A stretch of 32,068 bases of DNA from Rhodoblastus sphagnicola (lineage in GTDB: Bacteria > Pseudomonadota > Alphaproteobacteria > Rhizobiales > Beijerinckiaceae): positions 1-32,068 of the forward strand of contig NZ_NHSJ01000013.1 in NCBI RefSeq assembly GCF_002937075.1. The letters run 5' to 3'. How positions within the stretch are numbered: the stretch's first letter is position 1; every line of letters begins with the position of its first letter. The position numbers were made by a program, and so were the translations under genes. This document shows positions 15,274-24,088 of the stretch, piece after piece. The notes beneath the pieces are model-generated. The model saw nothing but the letters and a program-made list of their open reading frames with translations. It made no database searches and was not told the DNA's origin.

Positions 15274-16659
15274 TTACCCCCCGATCACACTCGTTATCAC
15301 CTGCCCACCGCGATTGATGGTCAGCCGCCACACATAGGGCTGTTGCGCCGCAGCGCGGTCGAGATCGCGGGTGGCGGCGATCTTGCCGCCGTTGACGCTG
15401 ACGATGATGTCGCCCTTCTTGAAGCCGACCACGGCTGCGGGGCTGTTGTCCTCGACATCGACCACCGCCACGCCTTCCTTTGCGTTGGCGATCGAAAATT
15501 CCTCCACCGTCGCCGGCGAAATGTTCACCACCGTCACGCCCGAGAAGGGCGAGTCGCCTTTGATCCTGATCGTCTCGCGCGCCGGCCTTTCCGGCGCGGC
15601 GATCAGAGCCAGCGGCACCACCAGACTCTTGCCGTCGCGGCGCACCGACAACGACGCCGTGCCTTCGAGCGCCTTGGCGCCGAGCCGGTAGCCGACGCCG
15701 CCCGCATCCGCCGCCTCCTGGCCATCGACGGCGACGATCACGTCGCCCTGTTTCAGGCCGCCCTCCTCCGCCGGGCCGCGTGGGAAAACCTCCGTCACCA
15801 CGGCGCCGGCCGGGCGATCCAGCCCGAGGCTTTCCGCCAGTTCGCGGGTCAGATTCTGCAAGCTGGCGCCGAGCCAGGGCCGGCGCACCTCCTTGCCGCC
15901 ATTCTTGGCCGCCGCCACCACGTTTTTCACCATATTGACGGGAATGGCGAAGCCGATGCCGACGGAGCCGCCGCTTTGCGAGAAAATCGCCGAATTGATG
16001 CCGATGAGCCGCGCGTTCATGTCGACCAGCGCGCCGCCGGAATTGCCGGGATTGATGGCGGCGTCGGTCTGGATGAAGAAGCCGTAGTCGCTGATGCCGA
16101 TCTGGGTGCGGGCCAGCGCCGAGACAATGCCCTGCGTCACGGTTTGTCCGACGCCGAAGGGATCGCCGATGGCCAGCGCGAGATCGCCGACCTCGATGGC
16201 GTCGCTGTCGCCCATTTCCAGAACCGGAAAATTCTTGTCGTCGGATTTGATGCGGAGGATGGCGAGGTCGGAGCGGGGATCGCGCAGCACGATCTCGGCC
16301 GGGAGTTCACGGCGGTCGGCCAGCGCCACCTTGACGCTGGTCATGCCCTCGATGACGTGGTGATTGGTGACGACGAGGCCGGACGCATCGACGATCACGC
16401 CGGAGCCGAGCGATTGCGCGGTCTGATTGCCCGGATGCTGGCCGAAAAAGCGCTGAAAGATCGGATCGTCGAAAATGGGATTGCGCGCCTGACGCTCGAT
16501 GCGCTGGGCATAGACGTTGACCACCGCCGGCGCCGCCTTTTTCACGACGGGCGCGAAACTCAGCCCCACCTCGGCGCGGCTTTGCGGGACCAGTTTTTGC
16601 GCCTCGGCGTAAGCCGGCGCGGCGAGCAGAATCAAGGCGGCGACAAGCGAACGAAACAT
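15274..16659 (-). CDS. Periplasmic Deg/HtrA (Do-family) serine endoprotease
   Basis: Envelope protease/chaperone degrading misfolded periplasmic proteins. The ATG at 16659 has AAGGGG upstream and opens a signal peptide (MFRSLVAALILLAAPAYAEA), giving 461 residues. The trypsin-like domain carries the triad His101 (VVTNHHVIEG), Asp131 (RDPRSDLAIL) and Ser207 (NPGNSGGAL). Two PDZ domains follow (about 270-360 and 370-461; RRPWLGASLQ opens the first, and the second includes KKGDIIVSVNGG). The position just after rplQ is typical of Hyphomicrobiales, but terminators on both sides suggest its own promoter. Confidence 0.94.
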   Translation of the reverse strand: MFRSLVAALILLAAPAYAEAQKLVPQSRAEVGLSFAPVVKKAAPAVVNVYAQRIERQARNPIFDDPIFQRFFGQHPGNQTAQSLGSGVIVDASGLVVTNHHVIEGMTSVKVALADRRELPAEIVLRDPRSDLAILRIKSDDKNFPVLEMGDSDAIEVGDLALAIGDPFGVGQTVTQGIVSALARTQIGISDYGFFIQTDAAINPGNSGGALVDMNARLIGINSAIFSQSGGSVGIGFAIPVNMVKNVVAAAKNGGKEVRRPWLGASLQNLTRELAESLGLDRPAGAVVTEVFPRGPAEEGGLKQGDVIVAVDGQEAADAGGVGYRLGAKALEGTASLSVRRDGKSLVVPLALIAAPERPARETIRIKGDSPFSGVTVVNISPATVEEFSIANAKEGVAVVDVEDNSPAAVVGFKKGDIIVSVNGGKIAATRDLDRAAAQQPYVWRLTINRGGQVITSVIGG

Positions 16660-16726
16660 GCGAATCCCCTTCGGCTGTCGCAAATATAGAAACCGAAGCG
16701 CGCCGCAAAAAGGGCCAAGCCGAAGC

Positions 16727-16756
16727 AAAAAAAGGGCGACCCGAGGATCGCCCTTG
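16727..16756 (-). terminator. Intrinsic terminator after rplQ
   Basis: On the minus strand a 7-bp stem (AGGGCGA with TCGCCCT, 16733-16739 and 16748-16754, 8-nt loop) runs straight into seven T residues. It lies 24 nt beyond the rplQ stop and probably ends the ribosomal-protein transcript before the Deg protease gene. Confidence 0.85.
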
Positions 16757-16778
16757 AATTGCGCCTATGCGGCGGCTG

Positions 16779-17189
16779 TTATTCCGCCGCTTCGGCCTCG
16801 ACCTGACCGGAGTCCTTGCCCTTGGCGGTAACGTCGCGGTCGACGAATTCGATCACGGCCATGGCGGCGTTGTCGCCATAGCGGAAGCCGGCCTTCAGCA
16901 CGCGGGTGTAGCCCCCGTGGCGCTCCTTGTAGCGGGGCGCCAGCACGTCAAAAAGCTTGCGGACGAGATCGACATCCTTGATCTGGGCGATGGCCTGGCG
17001 GCGGGCGTGAAGATCGCCGCGCTTGCCCAGCGTCACCAGCTTCTCGACCACGGGACGCAGATCCTTGGCCTTGGGCAGGGTGGTGGTGATCTGCTCATGC
17101 TTGATCAGCGCCTGGCACATATTGGCGAACATCGCCTTGCGATGCTCGGCGGTGCGGTTGAAACGCCGCTTGGAACGACCATGATACAT
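16779..17189 (-). CDS. rplQ: 50S ribosomal protein L17
   Basis: Large-subunit protein near the exit tunnel. The ATG at 17189, behind GGAGAG, gives 136 residues beginning [20 protein letters not shown], the L17 opening; a longer frame to 17225 is rejected. The conserved core [20 protein letters not shown] is present. The C-terminal tail ([17 protein letters not shown]) is acidic. It is the last gene of the cluster, 118 nt after rpoA; a terminator follows. Confidence 0.97.
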   Translation of the reverse strand: MYHGRSKRRFNRTAEHRKAMFANMCQALIKHEQITTTLPKAKDLRPVVEKLVTLGKRGDLHARRQAIAQIKDVDLVRKLFDVLAPRYKERHGGYTRVLKAGFRYGDNAAMAVIEFVDRDVTAKGKDSGQVEAEAAE

Positions 17190-17266
17190 ATTGGCTCTCC
17201 ATATTGGTTGCGGTCGCCGTGCCAAGGTACGACCGTTCGGTGCTTTGCCCGGTTGTCAGGGCGGCG

Positions 17267-17304
17267 GATCCCCTCTCCCCGTTTACGGGGCGAGGGGGAG
17301 ATCG
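17267..17304. repeat. Hairpin repeat in the rpoA-rplQ spacer
   Basis: Nested inverted repeat: CCCCG/CGGGG around TTTA (17277-17290) inside CCCCTC/GAGGGG (17270-17275 with 17292-17297), extended by GATC at both ends. The core CCCTCTCCCCGTTTACGGGG is a motif I recognise as widespread between genes in Hyphomicrobiales. It starts 3 nt beyond the rpoA stop, in the 118-nt spacer before rplQ. Confidence 0.65.
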
Positions 17305-17307
17305 ATG

Positions 17308-18324
17308 CTAGTAGTGTTCTTCGAACCGCTTGGCGAGTTCGTCGATGTTTTCCGGCGGCCAGCCCGACACTTCCATGCCGAGGTGCAGGCCCATCTGCGC
17401 CAGCACTTCCTTGATCTCGTTCAGAGACTTGCGCCCGAAATTCGGCGTGCGCAGCATTTCCGCTTCGGTCTTCTGGATGAGGTCGCCGATATAGACGATG
17501 TTGTCGTTCTTGAGGCAGTTGGCCGAGCGGACCGACAGCTCGAGTTCGTCCACCTTCTTGAGCAGCGCCGGATTGAAGGCGAGTTCCGGAATGGCCGGAG
17601 ACGCCTCTTCGCGCTTGGGCTCCTCGAAATTGACGAAGACGTTGAGCTGGTCTTGCAGGATGCGCGCGGCGAAGGCCAGGGCGTCTTCAGGCGTCAGCGA
17701 GCCGTTGGTCTCCATTTGCAGCGTCAGCTTGTCGTAATCGAGCACCTGGCCCTCGCGCGTAGGCTCGATCTTGTAGGACACCTTTTTCACCGGCGAATAG
17801 ATCGAATCGACGGGGATCAGGCCGATCGGGGCGTCTTCCGCGCGGTTGCGGTCAGCCGGGACATAGCCCTTGCCGGTGTTGACGGTGAATTCCATGCGGA
17901 TTTCAGCGCCCTCGTCGAGTGTGCACAGGGCGAGCTGCGGGTTGAGCACGGCGATGTCGCCGGTGACGCCGATGTCGCCGGCATAGACCACGCCCGGACC
18001 CGTCTTCTTCAGGGTCATGCGCTTGGGGCCTTCGCCCTGCATCTTGATCGCGACATCCTTGATGTTGAGGATGACATCGGTCACATCCTCGCGCACGCCG
18101 GGAATGGAGGAGAATTCGTGCAGCACGCCATCAATGTGGACGGAGGTGATGGCGGCGCCTTGCAGCGACGACAGCAGAATGCGGCGCAGGGCGTTGCCAA
18201 GGGTCAGGCCGAACCCGCGTTCGAGCGGTTCCGCGACCACCGTCGCGACGCGCTTGGGGTCTTCGCCCGGCGTGACTTGCAGCTTGTTCGGCTTGATCAG
18301 CTCTTGCCAGTTCTTCTGAATCAT
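17308..18324 (-). CDS. rpoA: RNA polymerase alpha subunit
   Basis: Alpha dimer that nucleates RNA polymerase assembly and contacts activators and UP elements. The ATG at 18324 (AGAGG upstream) gives 338 residues. The N-terminal domain shows [21 protein letters not shown], the dimerisation signature; after a linker rich in Glu/Pro, the C-terminal domain shows [20 protein letters not shown] and [17 protein letters not shown]. Length and both domains are normal. It is preceded by a 179-nt hairpin-containing spacer after rpsK. Confidence 0.98.
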   Translation of the reverse strand: MIQKNWQELIKPNKLQVTPGEDPKRVATVVAEPLERGFGLTLGNALRRILLSSLQGAAITSVHIDGVLHEFSSIPGVREDVTDVILNIKDVAIKMQGEGPKRMTLKKTGPGVVYAGDIGVTGDIAVLNPQLALCTLDEGAEIRMEFTVNTGKGYVPADRNRAEDAPIGLIPVDSIYSPVKKVSYKIEPTREGQVLDYDKLTLQMETNGSLTPEDALAFAARILQDQLNVFVNFEEPKREEASPAIPELAFNPALLKKVDELELSVRSANCLKNDNIVYIGDLIQKTEAEMLRTPNFGRKSLNEIKEVLAQMGLHLGMEVSGWPPENIDELAKRFEEHY

Positions 18325-18429
18325 TTTGGCCTCTTCCTCGGACCGCGGCATATCGGTTCGTCAACCATGGCCTTTGGTCCGTGCACGGAATTTTCCGCCA
18401 AGCCCCGTCGCGCCTAGGCGGATTCAACA

Positions 18430-18456
18430 GTTGATCGCGGCGAGGCCGCGATCAAC
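18430..18456. repeat. Perfect 12-bp palindrome with 3-nt loop, rpsK-rpoA spacer
   Basis: GTTGATCGCGGC (18430-18441) and GCCGCGATCAAC (18445-18456) are perfect inverted arms around GAG. There is no U tract on the minus strand. Short palindromes CGCCTAGGCG (18411-18420) and CCGTGCACGG (18379-18388) lie further along the same 179-nt spacer, which shows no gene. Confidence 0.8.
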
Positions 18457-18503
18457 ATTACCCGCGGCCACACGCGAACGCGCGGCCGGTCACAGGGATA
18501 TAA

Positions 18504-18893
18504 TCACACGCGGCGGCGCTTGCGAGGGCGGCAGCCGTTGTGCGGGATCGGGGTCACGTCGCGGATCGAGGTGACGGTGAAGCCCGCCGCCTGCAAGGCG
18601 CGCAAAGCAGATTCACGGCCCGAACCCGGACCGGAGACTTCGACCTCGACGGTGCGCATGCCGTGTTCGGCGGCTTTGCGGGCGGCGTCTTCGGCGGCCA
18701 TCTGCGCGGCATAGGGGGTGGACTTGCGCGAGCCCTTGAAACCCATCGTGCCCGACGACGACCACGAAATGGTGTTGCCCTGCGCGTCGGCGATGGTGAT
18801 CATCGTGTTGTTGAACGACGAATGCACATGGGCGACGCCGGAGGCGATGTTCTTGCGCTCCCTGCGGCGAACGCGGGTGTTTTCCTTGGCCAT
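18504..18893 (-). CDS. rpsK: 30S ribosomal protein S11
   Basis: Platform protein of the small subunit. The ATG at 18893 (GGAAG upstream) gives 129 residues. [21 protein letters not shown], the [20 protein letters not shown] segment and the glycine-rich [15 protein letters not shown] are all typical; the chain ends [10 protein letters not shown]. It is separated from rpsM by a 234-nt spacer that holds a complex inverted/direct repeat element, which is unusual for these usually adjacent genes. Confidence 0.98.
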   Translation of the reverse strand: MAKENTRVRRRERKNIASGVAHVHSSFNNTMITIADAQGNTISWSSSGTMGFKGSRKSTPYAAQMAAEDAARKAAEHGMRTVEVEVSGPGSGRESALRALQAAGFTVTSIRDVTPIPHNGCRPRKRRRV

Positions 18894-18998
18894 TTTGGCT
18901 TCCTTCAAGCGCGCCCGTAATGCCAGGCGCTAGGGTTGTTGGGCTCTCGCCCTATAATCTCGCGAAACATCGCGAAGGTGAAACGCTGAAGTCTGAGT

Positions 18999-19118
18999 CC
19001 AAATGGGTTGGGCTGCGGCGAAAATGGTGTTTCGCGAGCACCGAAGCGGAGCGTACATCAGTACGTGAGCATCGGAGCGCAGCGAAACGCCATTTGCAGC
19101 CCGGCCTCACCCATTTGG
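18999..19118. repeat. 120-bp repeat element inside the rpsM-rpsK spacer
   Basis: The outer ends are a perfect 10-bp inverted repeat (CCAAATGGGT at 18999-19008, ACCCATTTGG at 19109-19118). The arms continue imperfectly inwards: AAATGG.GTTTCGC at 19022-19035 pairs with its complement at 19082-19095. Ungapped pairing over the whole element is 36 of 60. The centre holds CGTAC-ATCA-GTACG and two 20-bp direct repeats (19034-19053, 19065-19084) identical at 16 of 20. The element is exactly symmetric about 19058.5. No transposase and no clear target duplication are seen. I recognise the GAGCACCG..GCGGAGCGTAC core as dispersed in alphaproteobacteria, from memory only. Confidence 0.8.
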
Positions 19119-19127
19119 GCCGGATTT

Positions 19128-19496
19128 TTACTTCTTCTTGCCGGCGATCGGCTTCGCCTTGCCCTTGCGGGTGCGGGCGTTGGTGTGGGTGCGCTGGCCG
19201 CGCACCGGCAGGCCGCGACGATGGCGCAGGCCGCGATAGCAGCCGAGATCCATCAGGCGCTTGATGTTCATCGCGACTTCGCGGCGCAGATCGCCTTCCA
19301 CCATATAGTCGCGGTCGATGGTTTCGCGGATGCGCAGCACTTCGGCGTCCGAAAGCTGGTTGACGCGGCGATCGACGGCGATGCCGACCTTCTCGCAGAT
19401 CTCAGCCGCCTTGCTGGAGCCAATGCCGTGGATATATTGCAGCGCGATCACAACGCGCTTGTTGGTCGGGATGTTGACGCCAGCTATACGTGCCAT
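19128..19496 (-). CDS. rpsM: 30S ribosomal protein S13
   Basis: Head protein of the small subunit, contacting P-site tRNA and the L5 bridge. The 122 residues begin [20 protein letters not shown] and include the helix-two-turn-helix [14 protein letters not shown] and the C-terminal [20 protein letters not shown] with a basic tail. GGAGCAGGT lies upstream of the ATG. Two tandem hairpin-forming 24-bp repeats sit 16 nt before the ATG, and a terminator separates the gene from adk. Confidence 0.98.
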   Translation of the reverse strand: MARIAGVNIPTNKRVVIALQYIHGIGSSKAAEICEKVGIAVDRRVNQLSDAEVLRIRETIDRDYMVEGDLRREVAMNIKRLMDLGCYRGLRHRRGLPVRGQRTHTNARTRKGKAKPIAGKKK

Positions 19497-19511
19497 TTTT
19501 TACCTGCTCCA

Positions 19512-19559
19512 TGTTTGACGGGCTTGCGCCCGCTTTGTTTGACGGGCTTGCGCCCGCTT
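19512..19559. repeat. Perfect 24-bp tandem repeat in the rpsM leader
   Basis: 19512-19535 and 19536-19559 are identical 24-mers. On the minus strand each contains CGGGCGCAAGCCCG, which folds as GGGC/GCCC around GCAA-type loop bases. The two hairpins would stand immediately upstream of the rpsM Shine-Dalgarno region in the mRNA. Confidence 0.85.
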
Positions 19560-19599
19560 GATCCCCGCGTCCGGTGGAGGCCGGCCCCTGCGGGAGAAT

Positions 19600-19639
19600 A
19601 AAAAACAACGCTCCAGCTTTTTCAGCAGGAGCGCCGTTG
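19600..19639 (-). terminator. Intrinsic terminator between adk and rpsM
   Basis: On the minus strand the stem CGCTCC/GGAGCG (19609-19614 with 19628-19633), extended inwards by GCT/AGC across a mismatch and outwards by CAA/TTG, is followed by TTGTTTTTT. It lies about 50 nt beyond the adk stop. It predicts that at least part of transcription stops here, so rpsM-rpsK-rpoA-rplQ may use their own promoter; none is convincingly visible. Confidence 0.7.
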
Positions 19640-19691
19640 AAGAACGTTCCGCTTAGAACGATTCCGCCGCACAGTCAACCGGCGCGGAAAC

Positions 19692-20273
19692 TCATTTCGC
19701 CAGAACCGCGTTGAGTTGCTTCGTGACCTCGTCGATCGGCGCCATGCCGTCCACGGTGCGGAGTTCGCCGATGGACTTGTAATAGTCAGAAACCGGCGCG
19801 GTCTGCTCATGATACTGGGCGAGGCGCTTTTTGAAAGCTTCCGGATTGTCGTCGGCGCGCACCGCTCCACCCTGCTTGCGGGTCTCCTCGGCGCGGCCCT
19901 CGATGCGTGACAGCAGCACGCCGTCATCGACCAGCAGCTCGATCACCGCGCTGAGATCCCTGCCCTTTTGCTTGAGCAGTTTGGTCAGCGCCTCCGCCTG
20001 CGCCACCGTGCGCGGAAAGCCATCGAGAATAAAGCCCTTGGCGCAATCCGGTTCGGCGATGCGGTCGGCGATGATGCCGATCACGATCTCGTCCGAGACC
20101 AGGCCGCCCGACGCCATCACCGCCTTGGCCTGTAGGCCGATGGGGCTGCCCGCCTTGACCGCCGCGCGCAGCATGTCGCCGGTGGAGAGTTGCGGGATGC
20201 CGTAGGTCTGTTCCAGACGCGCCGACTGGGTGCCCTTGCCGGCGCCCGGCGGTCCAAGCAGAATCAGCCTCAT
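19692..20273 (-). CDS. adk: Adenylate kinase (short-lid form)
   Basis: Cytoplasmic enzyme interconverting ATP + AMP and 2 ADP. The 193 residues start [20 protein letters not shown] with the P-loop at 7-14. The NMP-binding region (ISTGDMLR-like [12 protein letters not shown]), [16 protein letters not shown] and the catalytic [21 protein letters not shown] follow. The long zinc-binding LID insertion is absent, as usual in alphaproteobacteria. The ATG overlaps the secY stop (ATGA), so translation is coupled to secY. Confidence 0.97.
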   Translation of the reverse strand: MRLILLGPPGAGKGTQSARLEQTYGIPQLSTGDMLRAAVKAGSPIGLQAKAVMASGGLVSDEIVIGIIADRIAEPDCAKGFILDGFPRTVAQAEALTKLLKQKGRDLSAVIELLVDDGVLLSRIEGRAEETRKQGGAVRADDNPEAFKKRLAQYHEQTAPVSDYYKSIGELRTVDGMAPIDEVTKQLNAVLAK

Positions 20274-21604
20274 TTCCTTTTCCCTCTCAGCTTGGCCTTT
20301 TTCACCAGTCCCTCGTATTGCTGCGCCTGGAGATGGCCGTGAATCTGCGCCACCGTGTCCATGGTCACGCTGACCACGATCAACAGCGACGTGCCGCCGA
20401 AATAGAACGGCAGCGCGAATTGCGAAATCAGCAGTTCGGGCAGCAGGCAGATGATCGCGAGATAGCCGGCGCCGAGCACGGTGACGCGGGTCAGCACGTG
20501 GTCGATATAGTGCGCGGTGCGCTCGCCCGGCCGGATGCCGGGAATGAAGCCGCCATGCTTCTTGAGATTGTCCGCCGTCTCCGCCGGATCGAACACGATC
20601 GCGGTGTAGAAGAAAGCGAAGAACACGATCATGCCGACGTAAACGGCGATGTAGAGCGGACGACCGTGGCCGAGGTAAGTCGAGATCAGGCCGATAAAGC
20701 CGCCCGCCCCGCTGTTCTCCGCGAAATTGGCGGCGGTGGCCGGCAGCAGCAGCAGCGACGAGGCGAAGATCGGCGGAATCACGCCGGAGGTGTTGAGTTT
20801 TAACGGCAGGAACGAGGTCTGGCCCTCATAGACCTTGTTGCCCTGCTGCCGCTTCGGATAGGTGATCAGCAGCCGGCGCTGGGCGCGCTCCATATAGACG
20901 ATGAAGGCGATCACGCCGAAAGACATCAGCAGGATGCCGATCAGCACGGCCGGCGGAATCGCGCCCTGGCGCGACAATTCCAGCGTATTGGCGATGGCCG
21001 AGGGGAAGGCCGCGACAATGCCCGCGAAAATGATCAGCGACGAGCCATTGCCGATGCCGCGCGAGGTGATCTGCTCGCCAAGCCACATCAGGAACAGAAC
21101 GCCGCCCGTCAGCGTGATCACGGTCGAAGCGCGGAAGAACCAGCCGGGATCGGTCACGACGCCATGCTGGCTTTCGAGCCCGAGCGAAATGCCATAGGCC
21201 TGGAACACCGCCAGCACGACGGTGAGATAGCGCGTGTACTGGTTGATGACCTTGCGGCCCTGCTCGCCCTCTTTCTTGAGCGCTTCGAGCTGGGGAATCA
21301 CCGAACTCATCAGCTGGATGATGATCGAGGCCGAAATGTAGGGCATGATGTTCAGGGCGAAGATCGCCATGCGCTGCACGGCGCCGCCCGCGAACATGTT
21401 GAACAGCTCCAACACGCCCTGCTGCTTGCCGTGGAAACTCGCCTCGAACACGGCGGGATCGATGCCCGGCAGCGGGATATAGGTGCCGAGGCGATAGACG
21501 ATCAGGGCGCCGAGGGTAAACCAGATCCGCTTCTTCAGCTCTTCGTTCTTGCCGAAAGAGGAGAAGTTGATGTTAGCTGCAAGCTGTTCAGCTGCCGAAG
21601 CCAT
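20270..21604 (-). CDS. secY: Protein translocase subunit SecY
   Basis: Channel-forming inner-membrane subunit of the Sec translocon, with SecE and SecG. The ATG at 21604 (GGAG at 9 nt) gives 444 residues with ten hydrophobic segments. Signatures are [38 protein letters not shown] (plug/TM2 region) and the cytoplasmic loop before [20 protein letters not shown]. The frame to 21685 adds an unlikely N-terminus that covers palindromes. It sits between rplO and adk as in other bacteria, but after a 134-nt spacer. Confidence 0.97.
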   Translation of the reverse strand: MASAAEQLAANINFSSFGKNEELKKRIWFTLGALIVYRLGTYIPLPGIDPAVFEASFHGKQQGVLELFNMFAGGAVQRMAIFALNIMPYISASIIIQLMSSVIPQLEALKKEGEQGRKVINQYTRYLTVVLAVFQAYGISLGLESQHGVVTDPGWFFRASTVITLTGGVLFLMWLGEQITSRGIGNGSSLIIFAGIVAAFPSAIANTLELSRQGAIPPAVLIGILLMSFGVIAFIVYMERAQRRLLITYPKRQQGNKVYEGQTSFLPLKLNTSGVIPPIFASSLLLLPATAANFAENSGAGGFIGLISTYLGHGRPLYIAVYVGMIVFFAFFYTAIVFDPAETADNLKKHGGFIPGIRPGERTAHYIDHVLTRVTVLGAGYLAIICLLPELLISQFALPFYFGGTSLLIVVSVTMDTVAQIHGHLQAQQYEGLVKKAKLRGKRK

Positions 21605-21649
21605 GGAAATCTGCTCCAAATGCGCGCGATCGCGCATGTGAGTGCGAAA

Positions 21650-21682
21650 ACGGGGCGAAACTCGGAAAGAGTTACGCCCCGT
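21650..21682 (-). terminator. Strong stem-loop in the rplO-secY spacer, possible attenuator
   Basis: Arms of 8 and 5 bp separated by one A-A mismatch (21650-21657 with 21675-21682; 21659-21663 with 21669-21673) close a 5-nt loop. On the minus strand the hairpin is followed by TTTTC, only a short U run, so termination would be partial at best. A perfect 12-bp palindrome GCGCGATCGCGC (21624-21635) lies between it and the secY start. Confidence 0.5.
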
Positions 21683-21738
21683 CATTAACCGTTCAGCCCG
21701 GCAAAATCACGCGCAATCGCGCCTTTGCCGGACGAAAA

Positions 21739-22212
21739 TCACGCTTCCGCCACGGCGACGAGGAGCCGGACCGAACCGCCGGCCTTCTCGATGGCCGCGA
21801 CGGCGGACTTGGACGCCGAGGCCACTTCGAAGGCGAGCTTGGCGGTGAGTTCGCCATTGCCCAGGATTTTCACGCCGTCGCGGGCTTTGGAAACCACGCC
21901 GGCTGCGATCAGGGATTCAAGCGTGACCGGCGCGCTGGCGTCGAGCTTGCCGGAATCCACCGCCTGCTGGATACGACCGAGGTTGACCTCGTTGTAATCC
22001 ACCGAGAAGGGGTTCCAGAAGCCGCGCTTGGGCAGACGGCGATGCAGAGGCATCTGGCCGCCTTCAAAACCCTTGATGGCGACGCCGGTGCGGGCCTTCT
22101 GACCCTTGACGCCGCGCCCGGCGGTCTTGCCCTTGCCCGAACCGATGCCGCGACCGACGCGCATGCGCTCCGCGCTGGAGCCGGGATTGTCGGAAATGCC
22201 GTTGAGCTTCAT
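21739..22212 (-). CDS. rplO: 50S ribosomal protein L15
   Basis: Late-assembling large-subunit protein. The ATG at 22212 gives 157 residues: the extended N-terminal tail with [22 protein letters not shown], then [11 protein letters not shown], and the globular domain with [16 protein letters not shown]. It follows rpmD by 10 nt and is the last gene before the long spacer leading to secY. Confidence 0.98.
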   Translation of the reverse strand: MKLNGISDNPGSSAERMRVGRGIGSGKGKTAGRGVKGQKARTGVAIKGFEGGQMPLHRRLPKRGFWNPFSVDYNEVNLGRIQQAVDSGKLDASAPVTLESLIAAGVVSKARDGVKILGNGELTAKLAFEVASASKSAVAAIEKAGGSVRLLVAVAEA

Positions 22213-22222
22213 GTCCGCGCCC

Positions 22223-22405
22223 TCAATCTTCGACGCGCAGGAGATGCGCAACCTTGGCGATCTGGCCACGCACGGACGGGGTGTCTTTCAACACCGCCTT
22301 GCGGCCGATCTTGTTGAGCTTGAGACCGATCAGGGTCTGGCGCTGGTCGCCGGGACGGCCGATCGGGCTTTTGGTCTGAACGACCGTGACAGTCTTGTCC
22401 GTCAT
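22223..22405 (-). CDS. rpmD: 50S ribosomal protein L30
   Basis: Sixty-residue large-subunit protein, standard bacterial length. It shows [20 protein letters not shown], then LGL-like [24 protein letters not shown], the usual L30 core. It lies 11 nt after rpsE and 10 nt before rplO. Confidence 0.97.
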   Translation of the reverse strand: MTDKTVTVVQTKSPIGRPGDQRQTLIGLKLNKIGRKAVLKDTPSVRGQIAKVAHLLRVED

Positions 22406-22416
22406 GATCTTCCCCC

Positions 22417-22989
22417 TCAGCCTTCAGCCGTGCCGTCTTCGCCGCCGGGGCGGCGCGACTGCAGCACGGACACCTTCAGGCCGCGACGAGCCGCCACCGA
22501 GCGGGGCGAATCTTCGGCCCGGAGCGCGTCGAACGTGGCGCGAACCATGTTGTAGGGATTGGACGACCCCTGCGACTTGGCGACGACGTCGTGGACGCCG
22601 AGCGATTCGAACACGGCGCGCATCGGGCCGCCGGCGATGATTCCCGTACCGGCAGGCGCCGCGCGCAAAACGACGCGGCCCGCGCCATGGCGGCCGTTGA
22701 CGTCATGATGCAGGGTGCGGCCTTCGCGCAGCGGCACGCGGATCAGCGCGCGCTTGGCGGATTCGGTGGCCTTGCGGATGGCTTCCGGCACTTCGCGGGC
22801 CTTGCCGTGGCCGAAGCCGACGCGGCCCTTCTGGTCGCCGACGACGACGAGGGCGGCGAAGCCGAAGCGACGGCCACCCTTCACAACCTTGGCGACGCGG
22901 TTGATGTGGACCAGACGGTCCACGAATTCGCTGTCGCGCTCTTCATCCTTGCGATCGCGACCGCGACCGCCTTCATGTTCACGAGCCAT
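22417..22989 (-). CDS. rpsE: 30S ribosomal protein S5
   Basis: Small-subunit protein involved in decoding accuracy and mRNA unwinding. The ATG at 22989 (GGAAAAA upstream) gives 190 residues beginning [20 protein letters not shown]; a GTG at 23004 would add five. [40 protein letters not shown] and [19 protein letters not shown] are the conserved blocks. The 182-nt spacer upstream, after rplR, contains three inverted repeats. Confidence 0.98.
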   Translation of the reverse strand: MAREHEGGRGRDRKDEERDSEFVDRLVHINRVAKVVKGGRRFGFAALVVVGDQKGRVGFGHGKAREVPEAIRKATESAKRALIRVPLREGRTLHHDVNGRHGAGRVVLRAAPAGTGIIAGGPMRAVFESLGVHDVVAKSQGSSNPYNMVRATFDALRAEDSPRSVAARRGLKVSVLQSRRPGGEDGTAEG

Positions 22990-23057
22990 TTGTTTTTCCG
23001 TCACTTACGCGGAAGGTCCCGTTCGACCTCCGCTCGCTGGGTCGCCCCCGATACAGG

Positions 23058-23160
23058 GACGTTTGCCAAACGTCAATCCCGGAGCGCGATAAACACGATC
23101 CGGGATGCGTTTGAAAGTCCGACCAACCGGCGCGCGTTCAACGCCACGCGGCGTTGAACG
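23058..23160. repeat. Three inverted repeats in the 182-nt rplR-rpsE spacer
   Basis: Perfect arms occur at 23058-23064/23068-23074 (GACGTTT, 3-nt loop), 23076-23083/23099-23106 (ATCCCGGA, 15-nt loop) and 23135-23144/23151-23160 (CGTTCAACGC, 6-nt loop). None is followed by a U tract on the minus strand. The spacer 22990-23171 shows no gene. Confidence 0.8.
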
Positions 23161-23171
23161 GATGGCGCCGA

Positions 23172-23528
23172 TCAGAACTTCAGGCCGCCTTCGCGGGCGC
23201 CCTCGGCCAGCGCCTTGACGCGGCCGTGGTACATGTAGGCGCCGCGGTCGAACACGACCTCGGTCACGCCGGCGGCGACCGCGCGCTCGGCGATCAGCTT
23301 GCCGATCGCCTTGGCGGCGTCGATGTCCGCGCCAGTCTTGAGCGACTCGCGCTGCACCTTCTCGATCGAAGAAGCGGCGACGAGAGTCGATCCCTTGTCG
23401 TCGTCGATGATCTGCGCGTAAATCTGCTTCGACGAGCGAAACACAGACAGACGCGGCTTGCCGTAAGCGCGGGCGCGAAGCGTGCGGCGGACGCGCGCCT
23501 TGCGGGCTTCAGTGGAATCCTTGGCCAT
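23172..23528 (-). CDS. rplR: 50S ribosomal protein L18
   Basis: 5S rRNA-binding protein, 118 residues. It begins [20 protein letters not shown] and contains [20 protein letters not shown] and the C-terminal [20 protein letters not shown] typical of L18. It is 9 nt after rplF. The spacer that follows it is unusually long and palindrome-rich. Confidence 0.98.
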   Translation of the reverse strand: MAKDSTEARKARVRRTLRARAYGKPRLSVFRSSKQIYAQIIDDDKGSTLVAASSIEKVQRESLKTGADIDAAKAIGKLIAERAVAAGVTEVVFDRGAYMYHGRVKALAEGAREGGLKF

Positions 23529-23537
23529 GTCGCGTCC

Positions 23538-24071
23538 TTACTTCTTCTTGCCTTCCTTACGGAAGATGAATTCGCCGGCATACTTGACGCCCTTGCCCTT
23601 GTAAGGTTCGGGGCCACGGTAGTCGCGGATCTCAGCGGCGATCTGACCGATCTGCTGCTTGTTGATCCCGGCGATGGTGATTTCGGTCGGCTTCGGGCAG
23701 ACGATGGAGACGCCAGCCGGAATCGGATAGGCGATGTCGTGGCTGTAGCCCAGCGACAGCTGCAAATTCTTGCCGGCGACCGCGGCCTTGTAGCCGACGC
23801 CGGTGATTTCCAGCTTCTTCTCGAAACCGGCGGTGACGCCGACCACCAGATTGTTGATCTGGGCGCGGGCGGTGCCCCACAAGGCGCGGGCGCGCTTTGT
23901 TTCGTGGCGCGGATCGACCTTGATCGCGTTGTCGTTCATTTGGACGTGGACGTCGTCATGAACAACGAAGGACAGTTCGCCCTTCGCGCCCTTGACGGTG
24001 ACCGTCTGGCCATCGACCTTGGCGGTGACGCCGGCGGGAACCGGAACAGGCTTCTTACCGATACGAGACAT
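23538..24071 (-). CDS. rplF: 50S ribosomal protein L6
   Basis: Large-subunit protein at the base of the L7/L12 stalk, made of two homologous domains. The 177 residues begin [20 protein letters not shown] and carry the C-terminal signature [40 protein letters not shown] opens the second domain. It lies 17 nt after rpsH. Confidence 0.98.
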   Translation of the reverse strand: MSRIGKKPVPVPAGVTAKVDGQTVTVKGAKGELSFVVHDDVHVQMNDNAIKVDPRHETKRARALWGTARAQINNLVVGVTAGFEKKLEITGVGYKAAVAGKNLQLSLGYSHDIAYPIPAGVSIVCPKPTEITIAGINKQQIGQIAAEIRDYRGPEPYKGKGVKYAGEFIFRKEGKKK

Positions 24072-24088
24072 TGTTTTCTCCTCTCGGG

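Noticed and set aside
18999-19118. Possible intact insertion sequence
   Set aside because: Only 120 bp, with no transposase frame and no clear flanking target duplication; at most a non-autonomous or degenerate element.
19512-19559. Possible CRISPR array
   Set aside because: Only two 24-bp copies exist, directly abutting with no spacer, and no cas gene is present. They are simple tandem hairpin repeats.
19128-20270. Missing rpmJ (L36) and rpsD between secY and rpoA
   Set aside because: Both genes are elsewhere in alphaproteobacterial genomes; absence from this cluster is expected.
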